From Chalara sp. BL73 (Eukaryota; Ascomycota; Leotiomycetes; Helotiales), in contig CAKJVC010000148.1 of the NCBI GenBank assembly GCA_918026815.1, positions 434,001 through 498,000 of the forward strand: a DNA stretch of 64,000 nucleotides, in the 5' to 3' direction. The position numbers and the translations under genes were made by a program. The notes below the pieces were generated by a model that made no database searches, was not told where the DNA came from, and was given only the letters and a program-made list of their open reading frames with translations. Positions 49,369-60,701 of the stretch are shown here, in pieces; position 1 is the first letter of the stretch, and the number at the start of each line of letters is the position of its first letter.

Positions 49369-51567
49369 ATGGCACCACTCACCTCTGGACAAAAGTCAAC
49401 TCTTCGGCAATACATGGAGTTCACTGGTCAGAGTGAAAAGCAAGCTACAAAGGTGAGTTGGCCCACACAACGGTCTGGAAGTAACGTGCTGATAGCACTT
49501 TCCTGCGCAGGCGCTCAAAGCTACAGGATGGAAGTTAGAATTAGCAGCCAACAGGTAAGGGAGTTCTGATCTTCGATTATACCATAATAGAAGCATGCAA
49601 TCTTGGAAGTTGGGCCGCCTTAAAGAACCATTCATCAATAGTCTGCAACAATGAGACGGGTATCTCCCAAGGAATACTTCTATTCATATCCGAACCGCAG
49701 TATGTATATTACTCTGCACATCCCACAAGACTCCTTGTAAGCTAATGTGCTACCTAATTATAGTCATTACCGACATGCGACCTTTATACAACGTGGACGT
49801 GGACGCGGTCTTAGTTGAGTTTTGGAATCACCGACGTCTTTCCGCAAAACATTATAAAGGCAGAACGTCGCACACAGACACAGATGGAGCAAGACCCTAT
49901 AGCAAACGGCCCGTATTCACTTTTGAAGAGCGCGGGGATCGCGGATTATCTCGCCTCCACATTCTCGGTGATGGCGTTAGGTGCAATGTTATCGTAAGCG
50001 TTCGCAGACCAGAGGCGACGCTCGCTCCAGATTACTATTGGGAAGATCCATATCCCGGCGACATACACCCTCGGCGTCCAATACCGTCTGAATACTACTT
50101 GCCACTCTTTCTCCTGCAGGAGATTGGCGTGCGTCCCAAACTTGAAACTCCAAATCGTCAATATGTGACTGAGAGTGAGGACGGGACATCTGAAACGGCC
50201 GCTGACAGTAGAGCTGGATCACCGCAATCATTGTCACCTTCGGGAAGTCCTAAGCGCAGACACAGCTTGGAATTCTTCAAACTTCAGCTTCCACAACAGT
50301 ATCCTAGACTACCTTACAAGGATCAAATAGCGCTTGAAACCCAACCTATGGATCAGGAAATGAATCTGCTACCAGCGCATACTAAACGGCCTATAATCCA
50401 TAGGACTCTTTCAACCCCGCCGCTTTCCAAATATAAACGATCCGCATGTCCTTCACCGCGTATTTTACGCATGGCTTTGCCTAAGCGTGATTCACATGGC
50501 ATTCTCCACAGCAAGAGAGCTGAGACCTATTTACAACTCGGAAGTAAAGATATTGGCATGCAGTCGGATTGTACATCGCTACTCCAGAAACCGATGAAAG
50601 CTACAACATCTATCTTACTCCGTAGGAACCAGTCAGATGTGTCGCTTCAAAGGGTAGAGATTGTAGCGGAGACGATCATAGAGCAGCCGGGCACATCCTC
50701 TTCTGACAATTCATCGATTCAGGATGCCAGATCAACATACCATATTATTGATGCTAACCCAAGGACTACTAGTTACTTTGCGGATGGAAAAAGCGCATCC
50801 AGCTCCAAGGACAAAGAGGAGAAAGAGAAGTTGGCACAGCTCTTTGAAAATTATCGAGGTAAGGCTTGTATATCCAGATACTCCAATCTTAATGTTCAAG
50901 TCTAAGTTCAGGGCAGAGTCAACTGATGAGGAGGGGCAAATCAATGTTAATGGCTTGGTCAAATACTTTGAAGACATCGGCCTAGACCTTGAAAGTGTTG
51001 GTTTCCTTGTTCCGGTCGAAATAATACAAGCGCCTGCCATGGGAACCAGCACTAGAGACGGCTTTATCGATGGCTGGAAGGCTATTGGGTAATGGACTAT
51101 TGTCTGCTACTGTTACTGATTGACTGACATATTACAGTGCAGATAATCTCTCGAAGCAAAAGGCTCACGTTGCCGGCCAGATCAAGAAACTCAGCACTGA
51201 TACAGACCTACTCAAACGAGTCTACAGACATGCTTTTATCTTCGCTAAGGAAAAGGACCAGAAGGCGATACCACTTGAGACAGCGATCGTATTCTGGGGT
51301 TTGTTGTTCAATGAGCCAAGCAAGCCCTGGATCACAAGCTCAACAAATTGGATCGACTTATGGATCGGATTCTTGAAAGCAAAATGGACCAAGAGTGTGA
51401 ATAAAGACATGTGGAACCAGACTTTTGAATTCTTTCTGAAGACCTTGCAAGATGAAACACTGAGCTTTTGGAGCGAGGATGGTGCATGGCCTGGTGTTAT
51501 AGATGACTTCGTTGCATATGCCAAAGAGAAGAGAGGAGATACAACAGAGAGCATGGAAACAGACTAG
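49369..51567 (+). CDS. DCN1: Dcn1-like cullin neddylation E3 scaffold
   Basis: Dcn1 promotes transfer of Nedd8 from Ubc12 to cullins. Five exons (49369-49452, 49511-49554, 50773-50858, 50917-51088, 51138-51567) give 271 residues, the usual length for fungal Dcn1. A UBA-like N-terminus (STLRQYMEFTGQSEKQATKALKATGWKLELAANSYF) is joined to the cullin-binding PONY domain. The latter contains EKLAQLFENYRES, LESVGFLVPVEIIQAP, GFIDGWKAIGADN, AIVFWGLLF, VNKDMWNQTFEF, and SEDGAWPGVIDDFVAY. The second intron is the odd point: 49555-50772 is 1218 nt, and more than 1 kb of it is an uninterrupted frame in register with exon 3 (see separate entry). Skipping it gives AANSYFADGK, the expected end of the UBA-like domain, so the short form is the best model. 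Confidence 0.92.
49651..50905 (+). other. open frame inside the large DCN1 intron, possible nested or alternative exon
   Basis: Within the 1218-nt intron a frame begins with ATG at 49651 (MRRVSPKEYFYSY). It can splice across 49691-49764 and then stays open from 49765 to a stop at 50905, passing in frame through DCN1 exon 3. The intronic part encodes about 345 residues with a Ser/Pro-rich, phosphosite-like stretch (ESEDGTSETAADSRAGSPQS, then SPSGSPKRRHSLEFFKLQLP) and basic patches. It resembles natural disordered regulatory protein, but I recognise no family. The options are an alternative Dcn1 isoform with a large insert, a nested gene whose end overlaps DCN1, or a non-coding insertion that happens to be open. 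Exon 2 could also join this frame in phase through an acceptor ending at 49653. Confidence 0.4.
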
Positions 51568-51769
51568 ACTGGTGATTGAGGAATTTTAAATGGCATGGCT
51601 GGGATTACTCTTGATCGCTTGAGCGAGCATTATATGGCGTCTACGGGATCGATCAACCGGGTTCATGGTGCCAAAAACTTAATGAACATTATACAAAAAC
51701 CCGAGCTTTATGGTGTGACGTCTCAAATTAATCCTCTATACCCAGGAAAACCCATTCGCCATGTAACCC

Positions 51770-52274
51770 CTATAATTCAAGCTTCTTATCCATGTTATTC
51801 CAAGGTACAGTCCCTTCAATTTTGCTTATACTCTCAAGAGTTCCATCGCCTAATTTCACGGAGCTGAACTTGACCATCCGTGGATCCAGACTCAGTGTCT
51901 GCCTGACCTTATCCTGTGTTTTGCTCGATGCATCATATCTCATGACAAAGTAGTGGCCATCGGTGTAGAAAGTTTGATGCTTGTAGACCTTCTTGGGAAG
52001 ACCGAATATGCCCCAATTCTTGATCCCTCGAATCGCGCCGCCATCTTGGAGAATCAGCGCGCCTGCGGTCTTTGCGATTCTAAGCCACATTAGCATCCAA
52101 ATTCGGTTTCAATTGGCTATGAGACGCACTCCTTGACATCTTCGAGAGAGGACTTGACGGCTTTGTTCTTCCCTTGGGGAATGAACGGTCTGACCTGCGG
52201 TGTTGTTAGATGATTGATGGGTTCCTTGATTGCGAAGGGTACGGTCTTACGACAGCGATCAGCTCATATAACAT
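51770..52274 (-). CDS. MRP17: mitochondrial small-subunit ribosomal protein bS6m (MRP17)
   Basis: Three exons (52251-52274, 52130-52194, 51770-52079) give 132 residues. The start MLYELIAVVRPF is typical of bS6m; its first coding exon is only 24 nt. Later family blocks are IAKTAGALILQDGGAIRGIKNWGIFGLPK, HYFVMRYDAS and TLSLDPRMVKFSSVKLGDG. The product belongs to the mitoribosome small subunit, with import probably by an internal signal as in yeast Mrp17. The start lies 231 bases from that of RRB1 on the opposite strand. Confidence 0.94.
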
Positions 52275-52505
52275 GGCTGACGCTAGCTATGCGTGTTTCG
52301 ATGTATTTCAAGAGTAGGTATGTTCTAGGTTAGTTTAGATATTAAATTCCCTGTCCAACTTCGGGGATAGGTTTTGCCGAGAGATGTGGAGACTGATTGC
52401 GAGATAAGAAAAAAAGTTCCAGAAGTCTTGCGTTAACGCATTCAGGTTTTCTGCCGCACAATTGATAATTGCGATTAGCTTTATAAATTTCGAACGGAGA
52501 GCAAA
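52275..52505. promoter_or_regulatory. bidirectional promoter of MRP17 and RRB1
   Basis: The two ATGs are 231 bases apart and point away from each other. Near the middle is a perfect 10-base palindrome, GCGTTAACGC (about 52429-52438). A TTTATAAA-like element lies about 20 bases before the RRB1 start. The palindrome's role is unknown. Confidence 0.6.
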
Positions 52506-54117
52506 ATGTCTAAACGCCCAGCGGAAGATTACGAGAACGGGGGGACGCCGTTGAAAGGCGGAGAACGAGAACAAAAGGCAGATCTACCAGACGAGGTGGG
52601 GGAATTCGAGGATGAGTTTGAGGACGAATTTGAGAGCGATGATGAGATTCTCGAGGCAGGAGTTGATGGGAGGCCAGATGCAGAGAGGGAAGCAGAGGAG
52701 AAAACTGGTGAGGGGTTTCTTTGTTCTTCCATTCTCTTGGGGTTATATTTGCTGACATTACACAGATAAAATGGACGTAGACCAGCAGACTTTCATCGTT
52801 GGGAGGAACAAGTTAGAGCCAGGGCAGACGATGTCCCCTGATCTTTCTACTTATGACATGTTACATCAATTATCAACAGAATGGCCTTGCCTCTCTTTCG
52901 ACATCATCAAAGATGGCTTAGGTGATGATAGGTCAACTTACCCTGCCACGATGTATGCAGTTGCCGGAACTCAGGCTGATCCTTCTCGGGCGAAGGAAAA
53001 CAAGTTGATGGTTTACAAATTCAGTGGTCTGAGTAGAGAGGAACGAGAGCGTGATGAAGAGAGCGACTCTGACGACGATGAAGAAGATGCGGAGCCCATT
53101 TTAGAGCACAAGGCAATTCCCTTGTCCTCTACTACAAATCGCATACGAGCACACCAGACACCTGCCTCGGACTCGTCACGACCGCCTACCACTCTCACGG
53201 CTTCTTGGACGGAAGCAGGAGAAGTTCTAATCCACGACGTCACCCCTCATCTGACCTCATTCGACGTGCCAGGAACATTGATTACGCCCCAACAAAACAA
53301 GCCTCTTTCTACGTTGAGAATGCATAAGAGTGAAGGATATGGTCTCGACTGGTCTCCTCTCTCCTCCACCGGGAAGCTGATTACGGGTGATAATAATGGC
53401 ACTATATACGTTACGACACGCACAGCAGGTGGCGGTTGGGCCACAGACTCGAGGCCGTTAACCGGACATACCGGATCTATTGAAGAACTACAATGGAGCC
53501 CATCAGAGAAGAACGTTTTTGCATCTGCGTCTAGTGATGGAGCCATCAAAATATGGGACGTCCGAAGTAAAAGTCGAACAGCAGCTCTCAGCATGCAAGT
53601 TAGCAATACAGATGTGAATGTTATGTCTTGGTCCCACCAAACTAACCATCTTCTGGCCTCCGGCGATGAAGAAGGAGTTTGGGCGGTTTGGGACATGAGA
53701 CAATGGAAGTCTAGCACGACCTCTGTAAAAGGCTCAAAGTCGAGCGCGGTGGCTTCCTTCAACCACCATAAAGAGCAGATTACAAGTATCGAGTGGCATC
53801 CTACGGACGACAGTATCATTGCAGTTGCTGCTGGTGATAATACTTTGACCCTGTGGGATTTGGCTGTAGAGCTCGACGATGAGGAAAGTAAGGATACTGG
53901 GGGCGTGGCTGATGTTCCACCTCAACTCCTCGTAAGTGGTTATGCTTCATTACATTCACCACATGAGTAAATACTGACTTAAGTGGCGCAGTTTGTTCAT
54001 TATATGGAGCAAGTGCGAGAAATGCACTGGCATCCACAGATTCCTGGCTGTGTGGTTAGTACTGGCAGTAGTGGAGGATTGGGCAAGTTCAACGTTTTCA
54101 AGACGATTAGTGTCTAA
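52506..54117 (+). CDS. RRB1: Rrb1 / GRWD1, WD40 chaperone of ribosomal protein uL3
   Basis: Rrb1 binds newly made ribosomal protein L3 and delivers it to the pre-60S particle in the nucleus. Three exons (52506-52707, 52766-53931, 53992-54117) give 497 residues. The N-terminus is acidic ([19 protein letters not shown]), followed by the H4/CAF1C-like helix region, [20 protein letters not shown] then [11 protein letters not shown], and a second acidic stretch ([14 protein letters not shown]). WD40 repeats then follow, with clear ends such as [22 protein letters not shown] and [12 protein letters not shown]. The last exon encodes [19 protein letters not shown], the signature closing repeat of GRWD1 proteins. 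All phases agree. Confidence 0.95.
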
Positions 54118-56204
54118 ATCCACAAACTGACGCATTTTGAGCATTGCATTGGCATCTTATATACCCCCGTGTTGTTTTATTGGTGGTAGGGCGTCTGAGG
54201 TCTATTTAGCATAAAAGAACAAAGCATTGTTTGGAGTTTATGTGTCTTTGCTTCTTTCTTGCCTCATTATTCATAAGCATTGGTTGTATTTTGCGAGTGC
54301 ATATGGATAAGCCTCGAATTTTACGCCGTCCACCTCCGGATGTAAACTCCAGCAAATCGACTTTGAGAATTTCACCACTTATATTTCATTTGTTATCTCA
54401 TTTGCGCACGAAGGAACCGCTGGTGTTTGAGATATTGCCACCGGCACGATGATCCACAAGGGAGCAACAGCTGAACAATTCCATGGCTGGTACAAAGTTA
54501 TGAGCTTTAGAGCTGCGCCGTATCATGTTTGCTGGATTGTGCGTTTATTCAAGGATGTTGCATTTTTGACCTGCAATCGTCTAAAGAAGCTGCGCCTACC
54601 GCTACCAGAATATCTTCCAGGGAGATGAAAAACAGTGTATACAGCGGAATGAGAGTCTCTAATCCTACAAGGCTGCCGTTCAATCCATATATCATGGGCA
54701 ATATTCCAGTCTCACAAGCCCCTTCCACAAAAGTACATAGTGGCATCAAGAAGCGGGCGAATCAAGACTTGTTCCCAGTGGAATAATTTGTTCACGAAAC
54801 TGGCAGTCCAAACCTTTCAGGTGAAAACTTCCCCAGTTAGTTTTATGATTTGCTGATAGTCATATTATATGCTATCTCAGGACGAAGATCAGATGCGTAG
54901 TTGGAAGCTTGGGTCCAAAGTCCGGAGACGCCCGCAGAACACAGTTCTCCAGCATCGGTTCGCCCCGATTTGATCCAGCCCACAGATTTGCTGTCAAGAT
55001 CTTCAATAATCAGTCCGTTGGGCTGGAACAGAATACAAAAAGTCCCTCATAATGAAGGGGAGACCAATTATTATTTCTTCTTCTTCTCCCTTTTTTCGGT
55101 CTCAAAGGCTTCTATGCAGGACTGGGGAGTGTTCTATGCAGCCCACCCATGCGAGTGCAGACACAGTTGCTGCTGGACAAAATCCTGCATCTAGACCCAA
55201 CACTGACTGACTGGTGATTACGTGAACACTCGAAAGGGCCTACAATATAAAGCCAACGTTGCATTTTTGCACTTCCCATTATGTAATCCGTCTATGCATC
55301 CTTCCGTCACTGTAAAAAATCAAATCAGTTGCGTGCCGTAATGTAAGTGTCGAATTTGCATGTTGTGGCGGAGAAGCGAAATTGACGGTTTCCTTTGCAT
55401 GACTTGGTATCAAAAGCAAAAAAATATAGGCGAGCTGGGAATCCAGTCATGAAACGAGGTTGCACAGTATTTCTCCATATTTGCAGGGTCGTCCAGGCTT
55501 TGAAAAGTTTTCCCCGGACCCGAATACAGCGATACATGGATAGGCTGCAGATCAGTGGTTCTAGTGGCAATAGGCCACCCTTGTTTGGTAATGCTTCATA
55601 CTTACAGTACGGCAGAGCCTAACCAGGGCCTGTAAGTAAGCCCCAACCCACAAGAAACCATTAAAAAAAATCAAACGAAAAAGCAAGTTGAGCCTTAGAT
55701 CAACCTTGAAGTGGCATGGCGGGCCAGAATTTAATGGTTCTTGAATGCTCGTTTGGAACCATTCATACTGGGTCATGGCTGAGAACCGCCAATACGCTGG
55801 CAGGCTGGATACCTTGTCAGAGCGCTCGTGACCATGTAAATTGCCTCGTTTGACATGCCTCATGATTGGCTCAGAAATCTATCACAAGGGCCCTTGTAAA
55901 GAAACTATTTCCCCGCAAATGAACATGGAAAGGTGCGGGTGCCCAATCTTTGACAAAGCTGGAATACTTTTCGGTCCATAAGCCTCTTTCTCTTCTTCTC
56001 CTCTTCTCCACAGCTTGCTGTTCCGCTGTGCTCTCTCCATCGTATATCACGAGGAATCACATTCTACTAGTTATCGGTATCTCTTAACAATATTCCAAAT
56101 GAGCGAGTGTCATCGCGTTCTGCAGTTCGTGGAGGAGTTTAAGACGCCTATTTAGTAGGACGGGCTAGAACGTATCAGTCGACCACAGGAGGAACTCTCC
56201 ATTT
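54118..56204. other. intergenic, about 2.1 kb
   Basis: No frame longer than about 100 codons and none recognisable. A TTC-rich pyrimidine patch lies at 55070-55097. No RNA gene is seen. Confidence 0.5.
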
Positions 56205-56972
56205 ATGCTACACGTGAGCATGGTCTACATATATTGCGACCAGAAAACTGCCCAGGAAACGTTCTCGTTCACTTTCTCCGCTGGCCCACCCCTTAAGCTC
56301 TGTTTCGAAAAACCGGCGTCGGCTCCAGCTCCAATCAACCGGCCATTCAAGCGTCGGCGAGCGCTCTCGGACGTGGATGGTGGTGGGAGCGAGGGGAGGA
56401 AGAAGAGACGTTTACGGCTACACCTTATCACTTCAAGGCTTAGTCGGCCGTTCTCCCAGCCCGCATCTAATATCGTCAACCGAGGCGTCTCCAAGAGAGT
56501 CGTATGGGGAAGGACGAGACCTGTCGGCCGAAATCTTTTGAGGAAGGCTGCGATCATGAATGCTGTGAGGCTACGAATGGATGCGGCGAGGACATTTATG
56601 CGTGAGGAGCAAGAGCGCAGGAGGGAGACAATGGCGCTGAGCGAAATCGTAGTGCAAAAGCCGAGATACCACGAGCTGCCTCCGTCACCGCTAGGCTTGT
56701 CGAACTATGATGCGCTGGATCTAGAGGACGATTTCTTTGATGATGATGATAATGGAGAAGAATCCGAGAGAGGCTCATCCATATATAGTGATTTCAGCAT
56801 CATGAATCCATCTAGCTCTGAAGGAGATGGGTACGAGTATCTAGATGCCTTAGATGGGATATCGCCAGACGACTTGCCGGACGCACCTCCTTCACCTCCC
56901 TTGGAAGACAATGTTATTGAGATGTTGAGAGAAAAGGAAAGACAAGGCGATAGTTTCTTTGTACTGGGATAG
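56205..56972 (+). CDS. conserved fungal protein of unknown function, basic then acidic
   Basis: A single frame of 255 residues. The segment FTFSAGPPLKLCFEKP then RPFKRRRALSDVDG, and KKRRLRLHLITSRLSRPFSQ followed by PASNIVNRG, resembles a conserved uncharacterised family I have seen in Pezizomycotina. The cluster of basic residues (KRRR, RKKRRLRL) could serve as nuclear localisation. The second half is acidic and disordered, with DLEDDFFDDDDNGEESERGS and DALDGISPDDLPDAPPSPP. The first 20 residues are doubtful. The stretch 56214-56255 could be a 42-nt intron (GTGAGC to CCCAG) that keeps the frame, giving MLH joined to ETFSFTF. Function is unknown. Confidence 0.75.
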   Translation: MLHVSMVYIYCDQKTAQETFSFTFSAGPPLKLCFEKPASAPAPINRPFKRRRALSDVDGGGSEGRKKRRLRLHLITSRLSRPFSQPASNIVNRGVSKRVVWGRTRPVGRNLLRKAAIMNAVRLRMDAARTFMREEQERRRETMALSEIVVQKPRYHELPPSPLGLSNYDALDLEDDFFDDDDNGEESERGSSIYSDFSIMNPSSSEGDGYEYLDALDGISPDDLPDAPPSPPLEDNVIEMLREKERQGDSFFVLG

Positions 56973-57081
56973 CTGCCGACTTGGGTGGAGGGGGCTGGGG
57001 AAAATTGCATCGGCATCAGGATCAAAAAAATATCGCATGGAAATGGATCTATCATGGGGTGGCGGCAAGGCGGCTATTGCA

Positions 57082-58051
57082 TTATGATTGCTGGAGTTTG
57101 GCTGCGCGGTCTGCCGCAATATCACACATTGCCTTGTGATTGTGTAAATCATTCTGTACAATTGATGTAATCTCAAAGACCTTCTTACCTTTATGCCTTC
57201 CGTTCTCTCTGCATTCATATCACCTCGAGCAATCCTCGCACATATATTCTCCATGATGACTGGGCGTGATCTTCCATTAACGAAAACCCTGATAGCCGTC
57301 AGCAGCTGGACCTTTTGCTTCTAAATAAAATGTGACTAATCTCCTCTAGCCAACAGAGAAAACGAATTGCAGCATTGCAAGACCTAAACGCTCTCCTACT
57401 TCTAGCATCCTAGACCTCACCTCCAGGGCAATGGCCAAGGCCAGCCTTGGAAGCTTCAGCCATGGAGGCTTTTTATTCCACAGCTGATAATATGAAACCA
57501 GACAGACTCGGAAACTGAGTAAAAAGAGAAGCGAGGGGGGAGAAGAATGGCGAGTTGCTTCGGCATTCAAGAAGGAGATAGCTTGCACTTAATGACCTGC
57601 AATGCCGCAATCATATATCTCATAGGCCTGATATAGTAGGAAGGAGTGAGGTTCCATACACATAAATTAAGCCAGGGAATTTTGTTTCGTATTCCTCATT
57701 CAGTCTTCTCAGTTCAGCAGCTTCATCCTCTCCACCAGTATTCAATTGTGCTTGCTCTGCTTGTGATTGTGCACTCTCCACTTTCTTCGCGCCGAGTCTC
57801 GGGTGGGCTCCCAAGATCGTATCTAGCCATTCTGTGTCACTCGTAGAAGCGCTCACTAATAGTTTTGTCAATTGATTCCCCACAGCCTTGATAAGATCGT
57901 TGTAAGATCCAAAGGTATCGGTTTGGAGGAGTTCGACGGAGAGTGTGTGCAAGGCTGCGCTAGGCTCGAAGAGGGTATCCAGAATTGCAGCACGATCGAC
58001 GGTGGAGAGAGCTGGCACGCTGCTAATTGATGGTAGCTGAGAGGTGGACAT
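57082..58051 (-). CDS. OHCU decarboxylase (uric acid degradation)
   Basis: The enzyme converts 2-oxo-4-hydroxy-4-carboxy-5-ureidoimidazoline to S-allantoin, the last step after urate oxidase. Three exons (57660-58051, 57189-57288, 57082-57132) give 180 residues. Family blocks are AAILDTLFEPSAALHTL, DTILGAHPRLGAKK (with the catalytic-region His), LRRLNEEYETKFPGLIYVVFVNGRSR, and ARIARGDMNAERTEGIKAMCDIAADRA. The first intron is 371 nt, several times the local norm, and carries an 80-codon open frame of no recognisable kind. The carboxyl end KLQQS is not a peroxisomal PTS1. No urate oxidase or other purine-degradation gene is nearby. The start is 218 bases from the divergent PRP19 start. Confidence 0.92.
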
Positions 58052-58269
58052 GGTTTCAAATCAGTATAAACAATATCCTTTTTCTCTACAGTACCTCGCG
58101 GGGTTCTTGATGACGACGATAAGATTTTGATTTGAATGACAGCCTTGTGGCCCACTTTTCCGAAGCTAGTCCTAGAAATCCTTAGCGCCTATCAAAATAT
58201 CAAGTTCAAGAGAATCGCGTTGAAGCTGTCCACATTCAATCGAGAGGATTCGTCCAGGTCAAAACCAAA
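58052..58269. promoter_or_regulatory. bidirectional promoter of the OHCU decarboxylase gene and PRP19
   Basis: 218 bases between divergent ATGs. No clear TATA element or palindrome is visible. Confidence 0.5.
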
Positions 58270-59906
58270 ATGCTGTGCTCAAGTAAGTCGCAGGAGTATC
58301 CATATCTATAGTTCGCTGTACTAATTTGAATGGCAGTTTCTGGTGAGGCGCCACAGTATCCTGTTGCATCTTCAAAGTCAGGTAAGATAGCTTGATGGTA
58401 TACTCTACGCGAACTACCCAACTGATGTGACTTAGGAAATGTCTATGAGAAGCGGCTGATTGAGGCGTACATTACTGAGAATCATAAGGATCCTGTAAAT
58501 GGAGAGGATCTCGAGATCTCGGACTTGATTGAACTCAAATCTTCTCGAATTGTTGCTCCACGACCTCCAACGCTCACATCGATTCCCTCCCTCCTCACGA
58601 CCTTGCAGAACGAATGGGATGCATTAGCGCTAGAATCATTCACCATCCGACAACAATTACAGCAGACTCGACAAGAGCTGGCGACCGCTTTATATCAACA
58701 CGACGCCGCCATCCGGGTTATAACTCGGTTGACTAAGGAAAGAGATGAGGCTCGAGAAGCACTGTCGAAGGTTTCTATAGGTGCTGGCGCGGTAGGCGGT
58801 GATGATGCTATGCAAATAGATAATCAAGGACTTCCAGAAGATCTTGCAGCCAAGGTGGATGCAGCCCAAGAGAGGTGAGTTCTGCATGCTCTCCTATCAT
58901 TCTAACAGTATCTAACGTTATAACAGACTCACTAAAAGTCGTCGAAAACGCCCTGTCCCGGAAGGCTGGGCGACCACTGAGACTATTGAGAAGTTTGCTG
59001 ACGGCGTTGTTGCCTCAGAGCCACTCTATCCTGGTGCTGCGTCAATCGCTCTTAATGAAGCCGGCCAACTGGCAATCATCGGAGGCTCTGATGGAATCGC
59101 TGGTGTCTACTCCATCGCAGAAAATAAAGTACAACAGTCATTCAAGGCTGGAGGAGCTGTCACGGACACTGTGTGGTTTGGCGATACCCCAGTTGTTTCC
59201 ACGTCCTCGGGAACCGTGAAAGTATTCGGAGAGTCGGAAGTGACCTTTAAATCCCATGCTGGCAGTATAAATGCTCTGGCTCTTCATCCTACTGGCGATA
59301 TCCTTGCTTCCGTTGGTGTTGATAAAAGTTTCGTGTTCTATGACCTTCTCAGCGGAAAGGCTATAACACAAATATATACCGATTCAGGTAATTATTTCCT
59401 TGTCTATCGGCTGGATTGAAAATACTAACATAAGGTCAGAGCTCACTACCGCAGCTTTCCACCCTGATGGGCCTTACTTTGCAGCTGGTGGCATAGATGG
59501 CCAGATCAAACTTTTCCACGTCAAGACAGGAGAAAGCGCTGCTAATTTTGACATCGATGGGCCAGTCCAGGACATCGCGTTCTCTGAGAATGGTATATGG
59601 ATTGCAGCTGTGGCAAAAGGCTCTAATAGCGTGGTCATTTTTGACCTACGGAAGGAGGGCAAGGCTGCTCAAGTGAAGGTGTTAGAAATCGGCGGACAGG
59701 TCGACAGCATTCGATGGGATTACTCAGGTCAATACCTTGCCGCTGCTGGCCCGGGAGGCTTGACTATTTCTCAGTATACGAAATCCTCGAAATCGTGGTC
59801 AGATGTCATCAGCTTAGCGGTGCCCGCCACTGCTATCGCATGGGGACCTCAAGCTAGCAGCTTGATAACTGTCAATCAAGATGGAATTGTCTCGAAATTA
59901 GGATGA
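58270..59906 (+). CDS. PRP19: Prp19, spliceosomal U-box E3 ubiquitin ligase
   Basis: Prp19 is the core of the NineTeen complex that activates the spliceosome, and is also linked to DNA damage response. Five exons (58270-58282, 58337-58381, 58436-58874, 58927-59387, 59440-59906) give 474 residues. The U-box (MLCSISGEAPQYPVASSKSG, NVYEKRLIEAYI, DPVNGEDL) is split by two introns and begins in a 13-nt coding exon. The coiled-coil tetramerisation region follows (EWDALALESFTIRQQLQQTRQELATALYQHDAAIRVI). After a linker (KSRRKRPVPEGWATTETIEKF) come the carboxyl WD40 repeats (NALALHPTGDILASVGVDKS, TTAAFHPDGPYFAAGGIDG). Length and order fit the family. Confidence 0.96.
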
Positions 59907-60701
59907 AGACATGGAGTTTGGTCTACGAATGGCATGGATGCTAGTAAAGCAAAGCCCAGGTAACTTTTTTAGGCATGTATTTGTAGAAAATAATAAATCC
60001 TGAGGACGAGGGATACCCTTGCCTCAGAAATAGTCATGTGAATATATTTCTGTGAAACAGGGTACCTGCCTAGGTGTGCTAGAACGTTAGGCTCTCCTAT
60101 CTCACACAAAGAGATATTTTTATTACTTTCATGTTAGGCAGATCGTACCAGCAGCCGGAGAGAACAGGGGTGGCTAGGACCCTTGATATGTAGCAAATCG
60201 CCTCCTACATTCCCACTACTTATTGCATCAGGTTCACTACCCACGTTATCCTCGAAAATTCTAGATCTCGAAAAGTTCTAATATGATTCATAGGATTTTT
60301 TATTGTTTGGAAGGGCACTTCTAGCGGTCTCTGGTGAAGAAGTGTCTGGCATTTTACGTTAGTGATACCAGATCACATCCTTGTGCTGGCTACACTTGCC
60401 TAATCAGGGGGTTCTGTCATGATTTCCGCTACTAGACCCCAAGTTACAATACAGTGGGCTTTGTCTTCTACAACAATATTTTCGCCACGACGGCTGCAAC
60501 AGCACCACCATATCTGTTCGAGTACATAGGATCAGTCTCATGCGGAGTAGTTTATAAAGCAATCTATCTGCGAGTTTCTTGGAAGAACGTGCTTGTAATG
60601 GACGGGTTAGAGCCTCAGCGCCAGAAGGTATGTTGTCGTGAATAAGGTTGGTCTGCATTCAAGAACTAATGAACCTACTCAATCAGAGATCTTACGCGGA
60701 A
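59907..60701. other. intergenic between two plus-strand genes
   Basis: 795 bases hold the PRP19 3' region and the promoter of the RING gene. Short frames near 60454-60645 lack an ATG or family match. Confidence 0.5.

Noticed and set aside
57346..57588. 80-codon frame inside the first OHCU decarboxylase intron
   Set aside because: No motif, and the protein family is complete without it; mentioned only as a feature of the long intron.
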